Below are positions 25,301 to 34,282 of a stretch of 64,000 bases of DNA, one piece after another. The notes under the pieces were generated by a model. That model was not told where the DNA came from and did not search any database. It was given only the letters and a program-made list of their open reading frames with translations. The stretch is from an uncultured Bacteroidia bacterium (GTDB lineage Bacteria > Bacteroidota > Bacteroidia > Bacteroidales > UBA932). The stretch covers positions 1-64,000 of the forward strand of contig CACYGW010000005.1 in assembly GCA_902774045.1 (NCBI GenBank), written 5' to 3'. The translations under genes and the position numbers were made by a program. The stretch's first letter is position 1; each line of letters opens with the position of its first letter.

Positions 25301-27285
25301 ACGGCGGAGAAGAGGTGTCCGTAAGGCAGGATTTCAGCGAGGCTATCTTCTTTGAGCCTCATATGGTGGCAGACAGTGACGGAAAGGTCTCCTTTGGCTT
25401 TAAGGCCTCCGACAAACTGTCTACCTTCTATGTGGCCGTGTTCGCCCACGACAAGGACGTGCACAACAACACCCTTACAAAGGAGCTGCTTATCACAATC
25501 CCCATTAAAGTAGATATGTACGTGCCTTCTTTCCTGTACGAGGGCGACAAATATGTACCGTCGGTATCCGTCTCTTCCAACAGGACAGAGGAAACCATCG
25601 GCCTTCTCTCTGTAATAGGAGATGAGTCCAGGGAAATAACCGTGCCTGGGCGCGGCAGTGTGGGTGCGGAGTTCTCTCCTGTAACCGTAACCTCCCAGGA
25701 TAGCGGTTCAATGAACCTGAAGGCAATTTTTAAGGGCGAGGGCTACAGTGACGGCGTTTCCTTTGATATCCCCGTGCTTGCAAGGCATCAGACCCTTACC
25801 GAGTCTCATTCCGCCGTGTTCACCCCGGATAAAGACCGGGCCGTTTTGCTTGATGCTCTGCGTTCCCGCTTTACCGGCACAACCGCCGTGGGGGTTGTTA
25901 CAGAAGAAATTTCTATTCTGGATATGGTAAAGAGCCTTCTGGAAGAGCACATTGATACTCCTTCGCAGGAAAATGCTCTCTCTCTTTCCGAGGCCCTTTA
26001 TGTGCGTAACACTCTGGAGAAACTCTGCCCCGGCAGGGACGTTTACGGCGATATTTCCAAAGAGGTTATTATAGAGAAATTATTCGCCCTTCAGAACGGC
26101 GACGGAGGCTTCCCCTGGCTTAAGGGATTCAAGTCCTCTCCTTATATTACAGCAACTGTGCTGGACCGCCTTGCAAGGGTGGGCCTGGAGTCTGCAGAGC
26201 AGTGCGCCAAGGCTGTGCTCTACCTGGACGGAATTCAGTTTACCCAGGAAAGGCCCTGGTGGATGGGCGGCCTTAGCAACGAGCAGTACCTGCTTATCCG
26301 CTCCCGCTATTCAGGCGTTGCTTTTGAAACTCCCGGAAAGGAGGCATCCAAGCGGTTTACTGCCTTTAAGAAGTTTACAAAATCCTTTCTTACCCCTTCC
26401 GGCAAACGCGCCCTGGAAGGCCGCATAATGGAAAAGGCCCGCCGCCTTGCCACGCTTCAGAATCTTGTGGCTACGCCTCAGGGAGTGGCCCTTGCAAAGA
26501 AATGGGGTATAAAGACCTCCTCCAAACTGGAAAAATCTCTTAAGGCAGATATCGCTTCGCTGGTAGAATATGCCGTAGACCACAGGGACGGCGGATGCTA
26601 CTTCCCCAATGCCGTAATGCCCTGGAGAGGCCTGATAGAAAGCGAGGCCTACGCCCATACGCTCCTTGCCGGAGTGCTGTCCGATACCAAGGTGGCCGAC
26701 GGAGTGCGCCTCTGGCTCATGCTCCAGAAAGAAACCCAGGACTGGGACCTCACTCCCTTCTACGTGTCGGCCCTGGACTGCATTTTGTCCGGAAGCGAGG
26801 AACTGCTTGCCACCAAGGTGGTCACCCTTACAAAGACCTATCGCAAGCCTTTGGAGGAAATATCAGCCGCCGGAAACGGAATAACCATCGACACGGAATA
26901 TTATCTTAGGGCCGATAGTGACGGAACCCTGGTTCCAATAGAGCCGGGCGATACCCTTGGCGTCGGGGCCAGAGTAGTGGTTTATTACAGGATAAGCAGC
27001 CTGGAGAACCGCAGTTATGTAAAGATGCGCGTTCCCCGTTATGCTACGCTCCGTCCTGTAGAGCAGCTTTCCGGTCTAGTAGGTTGGGATATTTACAGGG
27101 AAGTGCGTTCTACCTGCACAGATTATTACTTTGATGTGCTTGCAGAGAGTAAAACCATCGTGACAGAGGAATTTTTTGTAACCCAAAAGGGAGAGTTCGC
27201 AAGCGCTGCTGCAGAGATAGAATCCCTGTACGCTCCGCATTACAGAGCTAATTCTGCCTTTGCCGGATTGATGGTAATTGAATAG
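22357..27285 (+). CDS. Alpha-2-macroglobulin-like family protein
   Basis: 1642 aa with a type I signal peptide (MKRFFLIVAAVAAFALPSLG). An N-terminal helical region (~25-270) precedes macroglobulin-type beta domains: FLNTSAYRLGDTIRYKALLYT near 460-480, and a bait-like stretch later. The A2M core has EAIFFEPHMVADSDGKVSF (~1000). A C-terminal alpha-toroid has ALQNGDGGFPWLKGF (~1245). No CxEQ thioester is seen, as in many Bacteroidota relatives. Bacterial members are thought to trap proteases in the periplasm. Coupled to folC by a 4-base overlap; that link is common in operons but has no known functional meaning. Confidence 0.85.
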   Translation: MKRFFLIVAAVAAFALPSLGEDGHKLTKLWKEYQAAADADKPLTQIEILGRIKSQAKENNYAWDFWDAARTYIEVSVHRDWRLRDSLEKAVFAEADSFPDPVVGLAARRYYDNILHMFYYATEYREALEKGHNQAFYQSDSYVKAALGGTLPRYIKSDYEYALWAKALSRYTTSREYSDSLLTACLGDTYPTAPYFQYVTLTRDDVDEEELTALAQKYSGKAISMYPLGALLSEEVNEAVSDTLITQEEYKALRDKAAGLEKTRKSFKGKEGDIVEEIDIFRTVVDYFDQKDANFYISGENMTVLFKNVKSATFSMADESDKILYSKKVDNPGGRYFIVDTVSVKIPDLGDGVFKIILSCPEAFPEEDNRRTEFSRYSYALAFRGDGNNQYFFTANAATGLPVKDAKLVIDTDEDEVYATGKDAAGITRRSPSVWAPLDDDGYSLFSSDKPYTKGRVFLNTSAYRLGDTIRYKALLYTNFANNTKTVFKEGMPIEVKVLDPHGEDVAAAEETTNSYGTISGTFVLPEDAISGFFSISVYSEGHYLGSTEFYYGDFTLPSFVLEVEPFSYAVMEGDTAHIKAHLTGYSGHTPSSAEVKYRIRRFSGISAFGTAKVEEGGDINIDFFGSEGYYLINFDVSDATGESLSFDSAFYIGKNVYFHVETPDFDPNYSLGRGFTAGKVCIKDNMTMNVAALANEIPVKDAAYNYVLEDSKGKVVRQGKAVCGQPLSLDLKGLGTGKYRFVVKSSEYKRYSGEPVEEDLSFVRFVPGGPVPSDIDCLFFVCDEKVPVGGKISFFAASGTHPIWALTELYGEGGKVLYSEVLYFAKGKSAVKSIPYLDSYGDDVSFKMLFFYDYTAFQNEKTLYLDKHTGEIPLTVTSIPDYAKPGETVTVELQTAPGAELVASVWDKATDAVKAMKWTAIRFEDHLSKQPYMGTGVSRPGESRYYRAYGYEKNEMLYDEVAEVSAMSAEPNLYLADDQEDGGEEVSVRQDFSEAIFFEPHMVADSDGKVSFGFKASDKLSTFYVAVFAHDKDVHNNTLTKELLITIPIKVDMYVPSFLYEGDKYVPSVSVSSNRTEETIGLLSVIGDESREITVPGRGSVGAEFSPVTVTSQDSGSMNLKAIFKGEGYSDGVSFDIPVLARHQTLTESHSAVFTPDKDRAVLLDALRSRFTGTTAVGVVTEEISILDMVKSLLEEHIDTPSQENALSLSEALYVRNTLEKLCPGRDVYGDISKEVIIEKLFALQNGDGGFPWLKGFKSSPYITATVLDRLARVGLESAEQCAKAVLYLDGIQFTQERPWWMGGLSNEQYLLIRSRYSGVAFETPGKEASKRFTAFKKFTKSFLTPSGKRALEGRIMEKARRLATLQNLVATPQGVALAKKWGIKTSSKLEKSLKADIASLVEYAVDHRDGGCYFPNAVMPWRGLIESEAYAHTLLAGVLSDTKVADGVRLWLMLQKETQDWDLTPFYVSALDCILSGSEELLATKVVTLTKTYRKPLEEISAAGNGITIDTEYYLRADSDGTLVPIEPGDTLGVGARVVVYYRISSLENRSYVKMRVPRYATLRPVEQLSGLVGWDIYREVRSTCTDYYFDVLAESKTIVTEEFFVTQKGEFASAAAEIESLYAPHYRANSAFAGLMVIE

Positions 27286-27307
27286 TATTAAAAAAATTCA
27301 AATAAAA

Positions 27308-27338
27308 TTTGCAGAATAAAAAAACATCTGTATCTTTG
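27308..27338 (+). promoter_or_regulatory. Promoter of tRNA-Val (TTTG-N19-TATCTTTG)
   Basis: TTTG at 27308-27311, 19 bases, TATCTTTG at 27331-27338; a perfect Bacteroidota promoter 25 bases before the tRNA. It may also feed the operon downstream, which shows no promoter of its own. Confidence 0.88.
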
Positions 27339-27363
27339 CAATCCCTTTTGATAAGGGATGCTC

Positions 27364-27438
27364 GGGAGCATAGCTCAGTTGGTTTAGAGCATCTGCCTTA
27401 CAAGCAGAGGGTCGGCGGTTCGACTCCGTCTGCTCCCA
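27364..27438 (+). tRNA. tRNA-Val(TAC)
   Basis: 75 nt. Acceptor GGGAGCA/TGCTCCC with discriminator A. Anticodon arm TCTGC-CTTACAA-GCAGA gives anticodon TAC, and the T-loop GTTCGACTC is intact. CCA is not encoded. Confidence 0.97.
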
Positions 27439-27440
27439 CA

Positions 27441-27474
27441 AAAAGCACTGCAATGTCAAAGTTGCGGTGCTTTT
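27441..27474 (+). terminator. Hairpin after tRNA-Val
   Basis: AAAAGCACTGCAA pairs with TTGCGGTGCTTTT (one G-T pair) around an 8-base loop. Only four T follow the stem, so read-through into the lipoprotein gene 31 bases later is plausible. Confidence 0.7.
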
Positions 27475-27505
27475 AGGCTTTATGAGGCTTCAAAAACAAT
27501 CTAAT

Positions 27506-28105
27506 ATGAAAAAATTATTTACTTTCCTATGTTGCACTGTCATCGGGATGGCCGGCGTAAGTTCTTGTATAGAAGACGAGTACGATCTTGACAAAGATAT
27601 AGACAAGAGCATTATGCTTAAGAATTTCTCTATGGCCATCAGCGAGACATTCACTTTTAAGATTACCGACATTATTACTCAGAGCTACACCACCGATTCT
27701 GACGGAGACTTTACTGTAACCCTTCCTGGCGGGATTTTGGGTTCCTGCTATGTAGACAAGATTTCAAGGGAACTTACGGACAAGTACATTTATTCAAATG
27801 CCACCGTGTCTGCCACCATCGTAAACAATCTTCCGGAGCCCTTCACCGCTACCGCCACGGCCTATGACCGCAGCGGCAATCCAATGCCGGAAATTACTGC
27901 AACCTGCACTCCGTCGGTAATTCCTACTGGCAGTACACCTGTCAAGGTAGAACTCAAGGCTTCCGGAAACATCCATAATCTGGACGCTGTAAGTCTGGAA
28001 ATGAAGATGGACAAGAGCACGGTTACCTTTAACAAGAACCAGACGATAGTTATCAAGGATATCGTAATAAGATTCCCTGACGGCGTTGGAAGAAAGGAGG
28101 ACTAG
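27506..28105 (+). CDS. Putative lipoprotein of unknown function
   Basis: 199 aa from the ATG at 27506; the frame is open to 27467, but that lies in the tRNA terminator. Signal peptide with lipobox VSSC (C21). Behind it are an acidic stretch EDEYDLDKDIDK and beta-rich sequence with YSNATVSATIVNNLPEPFTATATAYD, resembling a small immunoglobulin-like domain. Family not recognised with certainty. It precedes a DUF5723 barrel with no gap (3 bases), so the two may form an outer-membrane pair. Confidence 0.75.
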   Translation: MKKLFTFLCCTVIGMAGVSSCIEDEYDLDKDIDKSIMLKNFSMAISETFTFKITDIITQSYTTDSDGDFTVTLPGGILGSCYVDKISRELTDKYIYSNATVSATIVNNLPEPFTATATAYDRSGNPMPEITATCTPSVIPTGSTPVKVELKASGNIHNLDAVSLEMKMDKSTVTFNKNQTIVIKDIVIRFPDGVGRKED

Positions 28106-28108
28106 GTG

Positions 28109-29416
28109 ATGAAAAAGATAGCGGTTACATTAGCAGCGCTTGCAGTTGCAATCTCTGCCCTTGCTCAGGACTTCGAGACAGGATACTTCCTTAAGAGCTA
28201 TTCCCACGTTTACAGAATGAATCCCGCCCTTAGGCCGGACAAGAGTTTCGTGAGCCTTCCCGTGGTTGGCGGCCTTTCTATGACGGTTGGCGGAAATATA
28301 GGCCTGGACAATATTCTCTACCCCCTGGAGAACGGCAAGCTGGGTACCTTCATGCATCCGGAAATCACCACGGATAGGGCTCTGAGCGGTCTTAAATCCA
28401 CTAACAAGATGACCCTCAGCGGCAATACGAACCTGTTTTCCATGGGCTTTAAAAAAGGCCGTGCCTTTCATACCATAGACGCTTCTATAAGGACAATAAA
28501 TAACGGCGTTGTACCTTACGAGCTCTTCTCCTTTATGAAAAGAGGACTTGAGGACGGCCGCCTTGACATTCCGGACATTAATTTTGGAAGCAGCATCTTT
28601 TTGGAGGTTGCCTACGGACTAAGCCTCCAGGTTTCCGAAGGCCTTACCATAGGTGCCAGAGTCAAGTACCTGGCCGGTATGGAAAACAGTTTCCTTAAGG
28701 CAAAGAACCTTTCTGTTACCGAAAGCAACGGCTTTTGGTCCGTTAGTGGCGACGCAGAGCTTTCAATGGCCCTTGACGGCGCAGAGATAGAGTTTCGTGA
28801 GGCCCCGGGACAGCCCTCGGACATTATAGATAACATTGACCTGGACGACATGAAGCTCTTTGCCGGTCACGGTATGGCCGTTGATTTGGGCTTTGATTAT
28901 AAGGTGAGTCCTTCTTTCAGAGTGTCGGCCTCTATCACAGACCTTGGCGGCATAAGCTGGCAGAACGATATTATGGGAAAGACAACAGGGGGGACCTGGG
29001 AGTACAACCCGGACAGCGAGGAGCCTCTTGAAGACCTTGCAAACCTTCTGGAACTTCACTCGGTCAATCCCAAGAATGAGTTCAGGACCCTTGATGCCAC
29101 GGCCCGTCTTGGTGCGAAATGGGATTTTACCAAGAGCCTGTCCTTTGGCGTTCTTGGAAAACACCGCTTTGGAATGATATCGCTCTCTGAGCTGCGCGGC
29201 TCTGCCAACCTTAAGCTCCTGGGCGTTCTTTCACTGACCGGCAGCCTTGCCGTGAACGATTTTGGAGTTTGCTACGGCGGAGCTCTGCTTCTGGACTGCA
29301 AGGTGTTCACTCTCTACTTTGGAATGGACAGCGTTCCCACAAAGGTTACCCCTCAGTATATTCCGGTGAGCGCAGGAACAGTTGCGATGAGCGGAGGACT
29401 TAATATAACTTTCTAA
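28109..29416 (+). CDS. DUF5723-family outer-membrane barrel protein
   Basis: 435 aa from the ATG at 28109; a GTG at 28106 is in frame and cannot be excluded. Signal peptide MKKIAVTLAALAVAISALAQ. The rest is amphipathic beta-strand pattern with many Gly and aromatic residues, and it closes on a strand ending in Phe (GGLNITF), the usual outer-membrane barrel end. The opening ETGYFLKSYSHVYRMNPALRPDKSFVSLP resembles the DUF5723 group. Function unknown; PorV/FadL-like transport is possible. Confidence 0.75.
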   Translation: MKKIAVTLAALAVAISALAQDFETGYFLKSYSHVYRMNPALRPDKSFVSLPVVGGLSMTVGGNIGLDNILYPLENGKLGTFMHPEITTDRALSGLKSTNKMTLSGNTNLFSMGFKKGRAFHTIDASIRTINNGVVPYELFSFMKRGLEDGRLDIPDINFGSSIFLEVAYGLSLQVSEGLTIGARVKYLAGMENSFLKAKNLSVTESNGFWSVSGDAELSMALDGAEIEFREAPGQPSDIIDNIDLDDMKLFAGHGMAVDLGFDYKVSPSFRVSASITDLGGISWQNDIMGKTTGGTWEYNPDSEEPLEDLANLLELHSVNPKNEFRTLDATARLGAKWDFTKSLSFGVLGKHRFGMISLSELRGSANLKLLGVLSLTGSLAVNDFGVCYGGALLLDCKVFTLYFGMDSVPTKVTPQYIPVSAGTVAMSGGLNITF

Positions 29417-29426
29417 AAAGCCTGGT

Positions 29427-32237
29427 ATGGCAGAGTTTAAAAAGGCACTGAACAAGATAATACCATCCCAAAGGAGATATACAGACCCTTTGCGCACTCT
29501 TGCCTGGGGTACTGACGCCGGATTTTACAGGATGCTCCCAAAAGTGGTAGTGCGCTCTGCCTCAGAGAAAGAAGTCTCCCGGATTCTTGCGGCTGCAAAT
29601 GCATCCGGCACTGCCGTAACATTCAGGGCCGCCGGAACCAGTCTTTCCGGCCAGGCCATAAGCGACTCGGTGCTTCTTGTGGCGGGCAAAAACTGGGAGA
29701 AATACCAGTATAACCCCCAGGACTGTTCCATCACCCTTGAGCCCGGAATAGTAGGTGCCAGGGTAGATGCCATCCTGGCCAAGTACGGAAGGGTTTTTGG
29801 GCCCGATCCGGCCTCCAAGGGCAGTTGTATGGTTGGCGGAATAGTAATGAACAACGCCTCCGGAATGAGTTGCGGCACCCATGCCAACAGCGACAGGATG
29901 CTGCTTAGCGCAAGGATGGTTTTGGCCGATGGTACCATTCTGGACACCGGAGATGCCGCCAGCCGCCAGGCCTTCAGGGATGCTAAGCCGGAGTTTATCC
30001 GTGCCATAGAAGAACTAAGGGACCGGGTCTGTGCAGACAAGGAACTAAACGAACGCATTCGCCACAAATATTCCATAAAGAATGTTACGGGTCTTAACAT
30101 ACGCCCTTTCGTTGCGTATGAAGACCCGTTTGATATAATAGCCCATCTCCTCGTAGGGTCGGAGGGCACGCTGGCCTTTCTTTCCAGAGTAACTATGGCA
30201 ACCCTGCCCGTGGCCCCGTTCAAGGCCTGCGCCATGATTTACTTCAGGACCATACAGGAAGCGGCCTCTGCCGTGGTGGCCATGAAGAAGCTATGCGTAA
30301 GCGCCGCAGAGCTGCTGGACTATCGCTCCCTTGCGTCCGTAAATGACCCCCACCTTACCCCGGACACTCCGGACCTTACGGCTGTTCTTACAGAAGTGCG
30401 CGCAGAAACCGCTGAACTTTTGGAAAAATACAAGGCTGATGTTTCCGAGGCCCTGAGGCCCTTCGGCGCAGAGGTCAATTTTACGTCGGACCCTGCCCAA
30501 AGCGCAAAATACTGGGCCCTCAGGTCCGGTATCTTCCCTACGGTAGGCGGAATGCGCCGCCCGGGAACCACCTGCCTCATAGAAGACGTAGCCTTCCATA
30601 TAGAGGATTTGCCTCAGGCAACGGCAGACCTGTCTGCCCTTCTGGATAAACACGGGTACGACGATTCCTGTATCTACGGTCACGCCCTTGAAGGGAATTT
30701 CCATTTTATAATAAACCAATCCTTTGCTTCCCGGGCCGATGTTGCCCGTTACGAGTCTATGATTCGCGAGGTGGCCTCGCTGGTAGTAGGGAAGTACGAC
30801 GGCTCCCTTAAGGCAGAGCACGGCACGGGTCGCAATATGGCCCCGTTCGTAGAGTACGAGTGGGGAGAGAAGGCCTTTGACATCATGAAAAAAGTCAAGG
30901 CCCTGTTCGACCCTACGGGAATACTTAATCCGGGAGTTATTTTTAACGATGACCCCGACTGCTTCGTGAAGAACTTCAAGGCTCTGCCGGTTCTGGATTA
31001 TCCCGGCTTTGACAAATGTATAGAGTGCGGATTCTGCGAGGTTAACTGCGTTTCTTGCGGTCTCTCCCTTTCTTCCAGGACAAGGATAGTCCTGCAAAGA
31101 GAGATAGCTGCCCTGAAGGCATCGGGAGAGGACCCTGCCAGGCTTAAGGCCCTTGAGAAACTCTATGTTTACTACGGAGAAAAGACCTGCGCCGGAGATT
31201 CCCTCTGTTCCACGTCCTGCCCTATGGGCATTAACGTAGCCGACCTTACTCATAAGATAAGAAGTGAGGCCCGCCCCGCCGGAAGCCTGGCCCACAGGGG
31301 CGGCGAGTTTGCTGCAGACCATCTCTCTCTTGTAAAGAAAGGAGTCAGGGGTGCGCTTAGGGCGGCCTCCATTACCAGCAATGTAATTGGCGGACCGGCC
31401 CTTGGGGTCATCTGCAAGGGCCTGCATAAAGGTATAAAACTGCCGCTTTGGACACCATCCTCCCCAAAAGCCTTCAAACTCAGGGATAAGGAGGTGAGGG
31501 ACCAGGCACCATCGGCCCAAAAAGTTGTTTATTTCCCCTCCTGCCTAAACCAGACAATGGGTGTACAGGCCAAAAAGAGCCCTGTCAAAACTCCGCTGCC
31601 CCTTGAAATGACCGCCCTTTTGCAAAAGGCCGGCTACCAGGTTATTTTCCCCCGCGACAGGGATAATCTCTGCTGCGGTACAATATGGGAGAGCAAGGGT
31701 ATGCCTGATATTGCAGACCTCAAGACCGCCCAGCTGGAAGAGGCTCTGTGGGAGGCGTCGGAGCAGGGGAAATATCCTGTGCTCTGCGACCAGAGTCCCT
31801 GCCTTCACAGGATGAAGAGCAAGATAAGCCGTCTGAGGCTCTACGAGCCGGCAGAATTTATCTACGACTTCCTTGTGTCCAGGCTTAAGTTCGTGCGCAA
31901 GGAGCCCAAGGTGGCCGTGCACGTTACCTGTTCTACCAGGCTTATGGGAGTAAGAGATAAAATGGTAGAACTTGCCCGCCTGTGCGCAGACGAGGTGGTG
32001 CTGCCTTCCGGAGTTGGGTGCTGCGGCTTTGCTGGCGACAAGGGTATGACTACTCCCGAGCTTAACGCCTATGCCCTGCGTCATCTTAAGGAAGAGGTGG
32101 CCGGAGTGGACAGGGGCTATTCCAACAGCCGTACCTGCGAGATTGGACTTTCTTCGCATTCCGGTATACCTTATGTATCCATTGCCTATCTTGTTAATGC
32201 TTGTACAGAAAAACTGAATATCGATAAAAACGAATAA
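29427..32237 (+). CDS. FAD and Fe-S dehydrogenase (D-lactate/2-hydroxyacid type)
   Basis: 936 aa. An N-terminal FAD-binding domain (FRAAGTSLSGQAISDSVLLV ~67, and GGIVMNNASGMSCGTH ~138) is followed by the FAD-oxidase C domain. Then come two 4Fe-4S sites (CIECGFCEVNC ~531 and CAGDSLCSTSCP ~589) and a C-terminal CCG domain (VTCSTRLMG... and VGCCGFAGDKG). This is the layout of YdiJ-like D-2-hydroxyglutarate and D-lactate dehydrogenases. It oxidises a D-2-hydroxyacid and passes electrons to a membrane carrier; the exact substrate is open. Cotranscribed with an aminotransferase 4 bases on. Confidence 0.88.
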   Translation: MAEFKKALNKIIPSQRRYTDPLRTLAWGTDAGFYRMLPKVVVRSASEKEVSRILAAANASGTAVTFRAAGTSLSGQAISDSVLLVAGKNWEKYQYNPQDCSITLEPGIVGARVDAILAKYGRVFGPDPASKGSCMVGGIVMNNASGMSCGTHANSDRMLLSARMVLADGTILDTGDAASRQAFRDAKPEFIRAIEELRDRVCADKELNERIRHKYSIKNVTGLNIRPFVAYEDPFDIIAHLLVGSEGTLAFLSRVTMATLPVAPFKACAMIYFRTIQEAASAVVAMKKLCVSAAELLDYRSLASVNDPHLTPDTPDLTAVLTEVRAETAELLEKYKADVSEALRPFGAEVNFTSDPAQSAKYWALRSGIFPTVGGMRRPGTTCLIEDVAFHIEDLPQATADLSALLDKHGYDDSCIYGHALEGNFHFIINQSFASRADVARYESMIREVASLVVGKYDGSLKAEHGTGRNMAPFVEYEWGEKAFDIMKKVKALFDPTGILNPGVIFNDDPDCFVKNFKALPVLDYPGFDKCIECGFCEVNCVSCGLSLSSRTRIVLQREIAALKASGEDPARLKALEKLYVYYGEKTCAGDSLCSTSCPMGINVADLTHKIRSEARPAGSLAHRGGEFAADHLSLVKKGVRGALRAASITSNVIGGPALGVICKGLHKGIKLPLWTPSSPKAFKLRDKEVRDQAPSAQKVVYFPSCLNQTMGVQAKKSPVKTPLPLEMTALLQKAGYQVIFPRDRDNLCCGTIWESKGMPDIADLKTAQLEEALWEASEQGKYPVLCDQSPCLHRMKSKISRLRLYEPAEFIYDFLVSRLKFVRKEPKVAVHVTCSTRLMGVRDKMVELARLCADEVVLPSGVGCCGFAGDKGMTTPELNAYALRHLKEEVAGVDRGYSNSRTCEIGLSSHSGIPYVSIAYLVNACTEKLNIDKNE

Positions 32238-32241
32238 AACT

Positions 32242-33435
32242 ATGCCAAACATCTCTCTTCGCGGAGCCCAGATGCCCGCATCCCCAATCCGTAAACTTGT
32301 TCCTTATGCCGACGCTGCAAAAAAGCGCGGAACAAAGGTATTCCATCTTAATATAGGCCAGCCGGACCTTCCCACTCCTCAGAAGGCTCTGGATGCCCTT
32401 AAGCACATAGACAGAAAGACATTGGAGTACACTCATTCCCAGGGACTTCTCTCTCTTAGGGAGAAGCTGGTGGGCTATTATTCGAAGTTCGGGATAAACC
32501 TTGGGGCCGATGAGATTATGGTTACCTGCGGTGGTTCCGAGGCCCTGCTTTTTGCTTTCCTGGCCTGCCTTAACCCCGGCGATGAACTTATTATGGTAGA
32601 ACCTGGTTACGCCAACTACCTTGGATTCGCCGTTACTGCCGGCATCAAGGTAAAGACTGTTACCTCCAGGATAGAGGATGGTTTTGCACTGCCTTCGGCA
32701 GAGGACTTCGAGAAAGCCATCACCCCTGCCACAAAGGCCATTCTTATCTGCAATCCTAACAATCCCACAGGCTATCTTTACAGCGACGAGGAACTCTTCC
32801 GCCTCAGGGATATAGTTAAAAAGCACAATCTCTTCCTGCTTGCAGACGAGGTTTACCGCGAGTTTGTCTACAACGGCAAGCCCTACCGCAGCGCCCTTAC
32901 CCTTGAGGGAATAGAGGAGAATGTAGTGGTTGTGGATTCTGTTTCCAAGAGATATTCAGAGTGCGGCGTGCGTGTGGGTATGTTGGTGACTCACAATAAG
33001 GAAGTGCTTTCTACCGTAATGAAGTTTGCCCAGAGCCGTCTTTGCCCTCCTCTCCTTGGCCAGATTATTGCAGAGGAATCCATAGAGGGAACAGAAGACT
33101 ACTCCAAGGAGTGCTTTGACGAGTACAAGGCCCGCCGGGACTTCTTTATCGATGGTCTTAACAAGATTCCCGGAGTATTCAGCCCCAAGCCGGAGGGCGC
33201 CTTCTACACGGTGGTAAGTCTTCCGGTAGATGATGCAGAGAATTTCTGCAAGTGGTGCCTTACGGACTTTAGTTACGACGGCTGCACAGTGATGATGGCT
33301 CCCGCAGCCGGTTTTTATGGAGACCGTACCATAGGGCAGCGTCAGGTCCGAATGGCCTATGTTCTTTGCATAGAGGACCTTGCAAAGGCTCTTAATGTGC
33401 TGGAAGAGGCTATTAAAGTTTATAACGCAAGATAA
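32242..33435 (+). CDS. PLP-dependent class I aminotransferase
   Basis: 397 aa. Fold-type I motifs: HLNIGQPDLPTP near 34, GGSEALLFAF near 97, NPNNPTGY near 172, LLADEVYREF near 200 and the PLP lysine in SVSKRYSECGVRVG near 235. Class I enzymes move amino groups between amino acids and 2-oxoacids. The substrate is not clear; an aspartate or aromatic type is most likely. It lies behind a 2-hydroxyacid dehydrogenase that could supply or remove an oxoacid, which is inference. Confidence 0.88.
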   Translation: MPNISLRGAQMPASPIRKLVPYADAAKKRGTKVFHLNIGQPDLPTPQKALDALKHIDRKTLEYTHSQGLLSLREKLVGYYSKFGINLGADEIMVTCGGSEALLFAFLACLNPGDELIMVEPGYANYLGFAVTAGIKVKTVTSRIEDGFALPSAEDFEKAITPATKAILICNPNNPTGYLYSDEELFRLRDIVKKHNLFLLADEVYREFVYNGKPYRSALTLEGIEENVVVVDSVSKRYSECGVRVGMLVTHNKEVLSTVMKFAQSRLCPPLLGQIIAEESIEGTEDYSKECFDEYKARRDFFIDGLNKIPGVFSPKPEGAFYTVVSLPVDDAENFCKWCLTDFSYDGCTVMMAPAAGFYGDRTIGQRQVRMAYVLCIEDLAKALNVLEEAIKVYNAR

Positions 33436-33436
33436 T

Positions 33437-34282
33437 ATGACAGATACGCTATATCGCCGTAAAATTGTTAACACCCTTGAAGCCTTCTCTTCGCTTTGCG
33501 AAAGGGAAGGCTTTCGTTGGTTTATGGCCTTTGGCAGTGCCATCGGAGCCGTGCGTCACGGTGGCATTATCCCCTGGGACGACGATGTAGACGTATATAT
33601 GCCAAGGGAGGACTTCAACAAACTTCTGGCCGCCAAGGTTCCGGAAGGCTTCGAGGTCCTTACCTACAGAACCACCCCCGGCCTGCCTTTTTCCTACGCA
33701 AAGTTCTCTGACACCACCTCTACTATCTGGGAAATGAAAAAGTATCCTTTTGTAACAGGGACCTTCGTAGATGTTTTCCCTCTTGACAGTGTGCCCTCCG
33801 ATAAGGCGCAGGCCTATAGAAAAGTATTTTCCAAGAGGCTCTATGCCTATAAGAAGGGAATAAGGCGAACAGATTTTTCTTCCTGGGCGGCCTCCGGCCT
33901 TCACGACAAGCTGGTTGCCATTCGGGATATCTTCTGGTACAGACCGCTTAAGCGCCTCAACATGGCGCGTTTAAAGACTCTGGAAGAGAAACTATCGACC
34001 CAAAGCGGAGATAAATACATTGTATACGATAATATCTATTCCGATGCCAAGGTTCTCTACGACAAGGAGTTATTCTCCGGAGTGCAGGTTGCCGATTTCG
34101 AAGGGCTCAAAGTTCCTCTGCCCAGCGGCAATGACGCCCTTCTTACCCAGATTTACGGGGATTATATGACTCCTCCTCCGGAGGACAAGCGGACTTCCGG
34201 TCACCAATCCTATTATATCAATGTGGAAGAACGCTATTCGGTGGGCGAGGTTAGGAAACTTAAAAAGGAAGCCGCGAAATGA
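33437..34282 (+). CDS. LicD-family nucleotidyl/phosphotransferase
   Basis: 281 aa from the ATG at 33437, one base after the aminotransferase stop; the frame open to 33380 is inside that gene. Motif AFGSAIGAVRHGGIIPWDDDVDVYMPREDF (~29-58) holds the metal-binding DDDVD of LicD proteins, which attach phosphocholine or similar phospho-groups to surface glycans. The stop overlaps the glycosyltransferase start by 4 bases, so the pair probably acts on the same glycan. Confidence 0.88.
   Translation: MTDTLYRRKIVNTLEAFSSLCEREGFRWFMAFGSAIGAVRHGGIIPWDDDVDVYMPREDFNKLLAAKVPEGFEVLTYRTTPGLPFSYAKFSDTTSTIWEMKKYPFVTGTFVDVFPLDSVPSDKAQAYRKVFSKRLYAYKKGIRRTDFSSWAASGLHDKLVAIRDIFWYRPLKRLNMARLKTLEEKLSTQSGDKYIVYDNIYSDAKVLYDKELFSGVQVADFEGLKVPLPSGNDALLTQIYGDYMTPPPEDKRTSGHQSYYINVEERYSVGEVRKLKKEAAK

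Noticed and set aside
22357..27285. Thioester complement-like protease trap
   Set aside because: No CxEQ thioester motif was found, so covalent trapping is not claimed for this alpha-2-macroglobulin relative.
30291..31520. 409-codon frame opposite the FAD/Fe-S dehydrogenase
   Set aside because: Shadow frame; the forward strand has all expected cofactor motifs.
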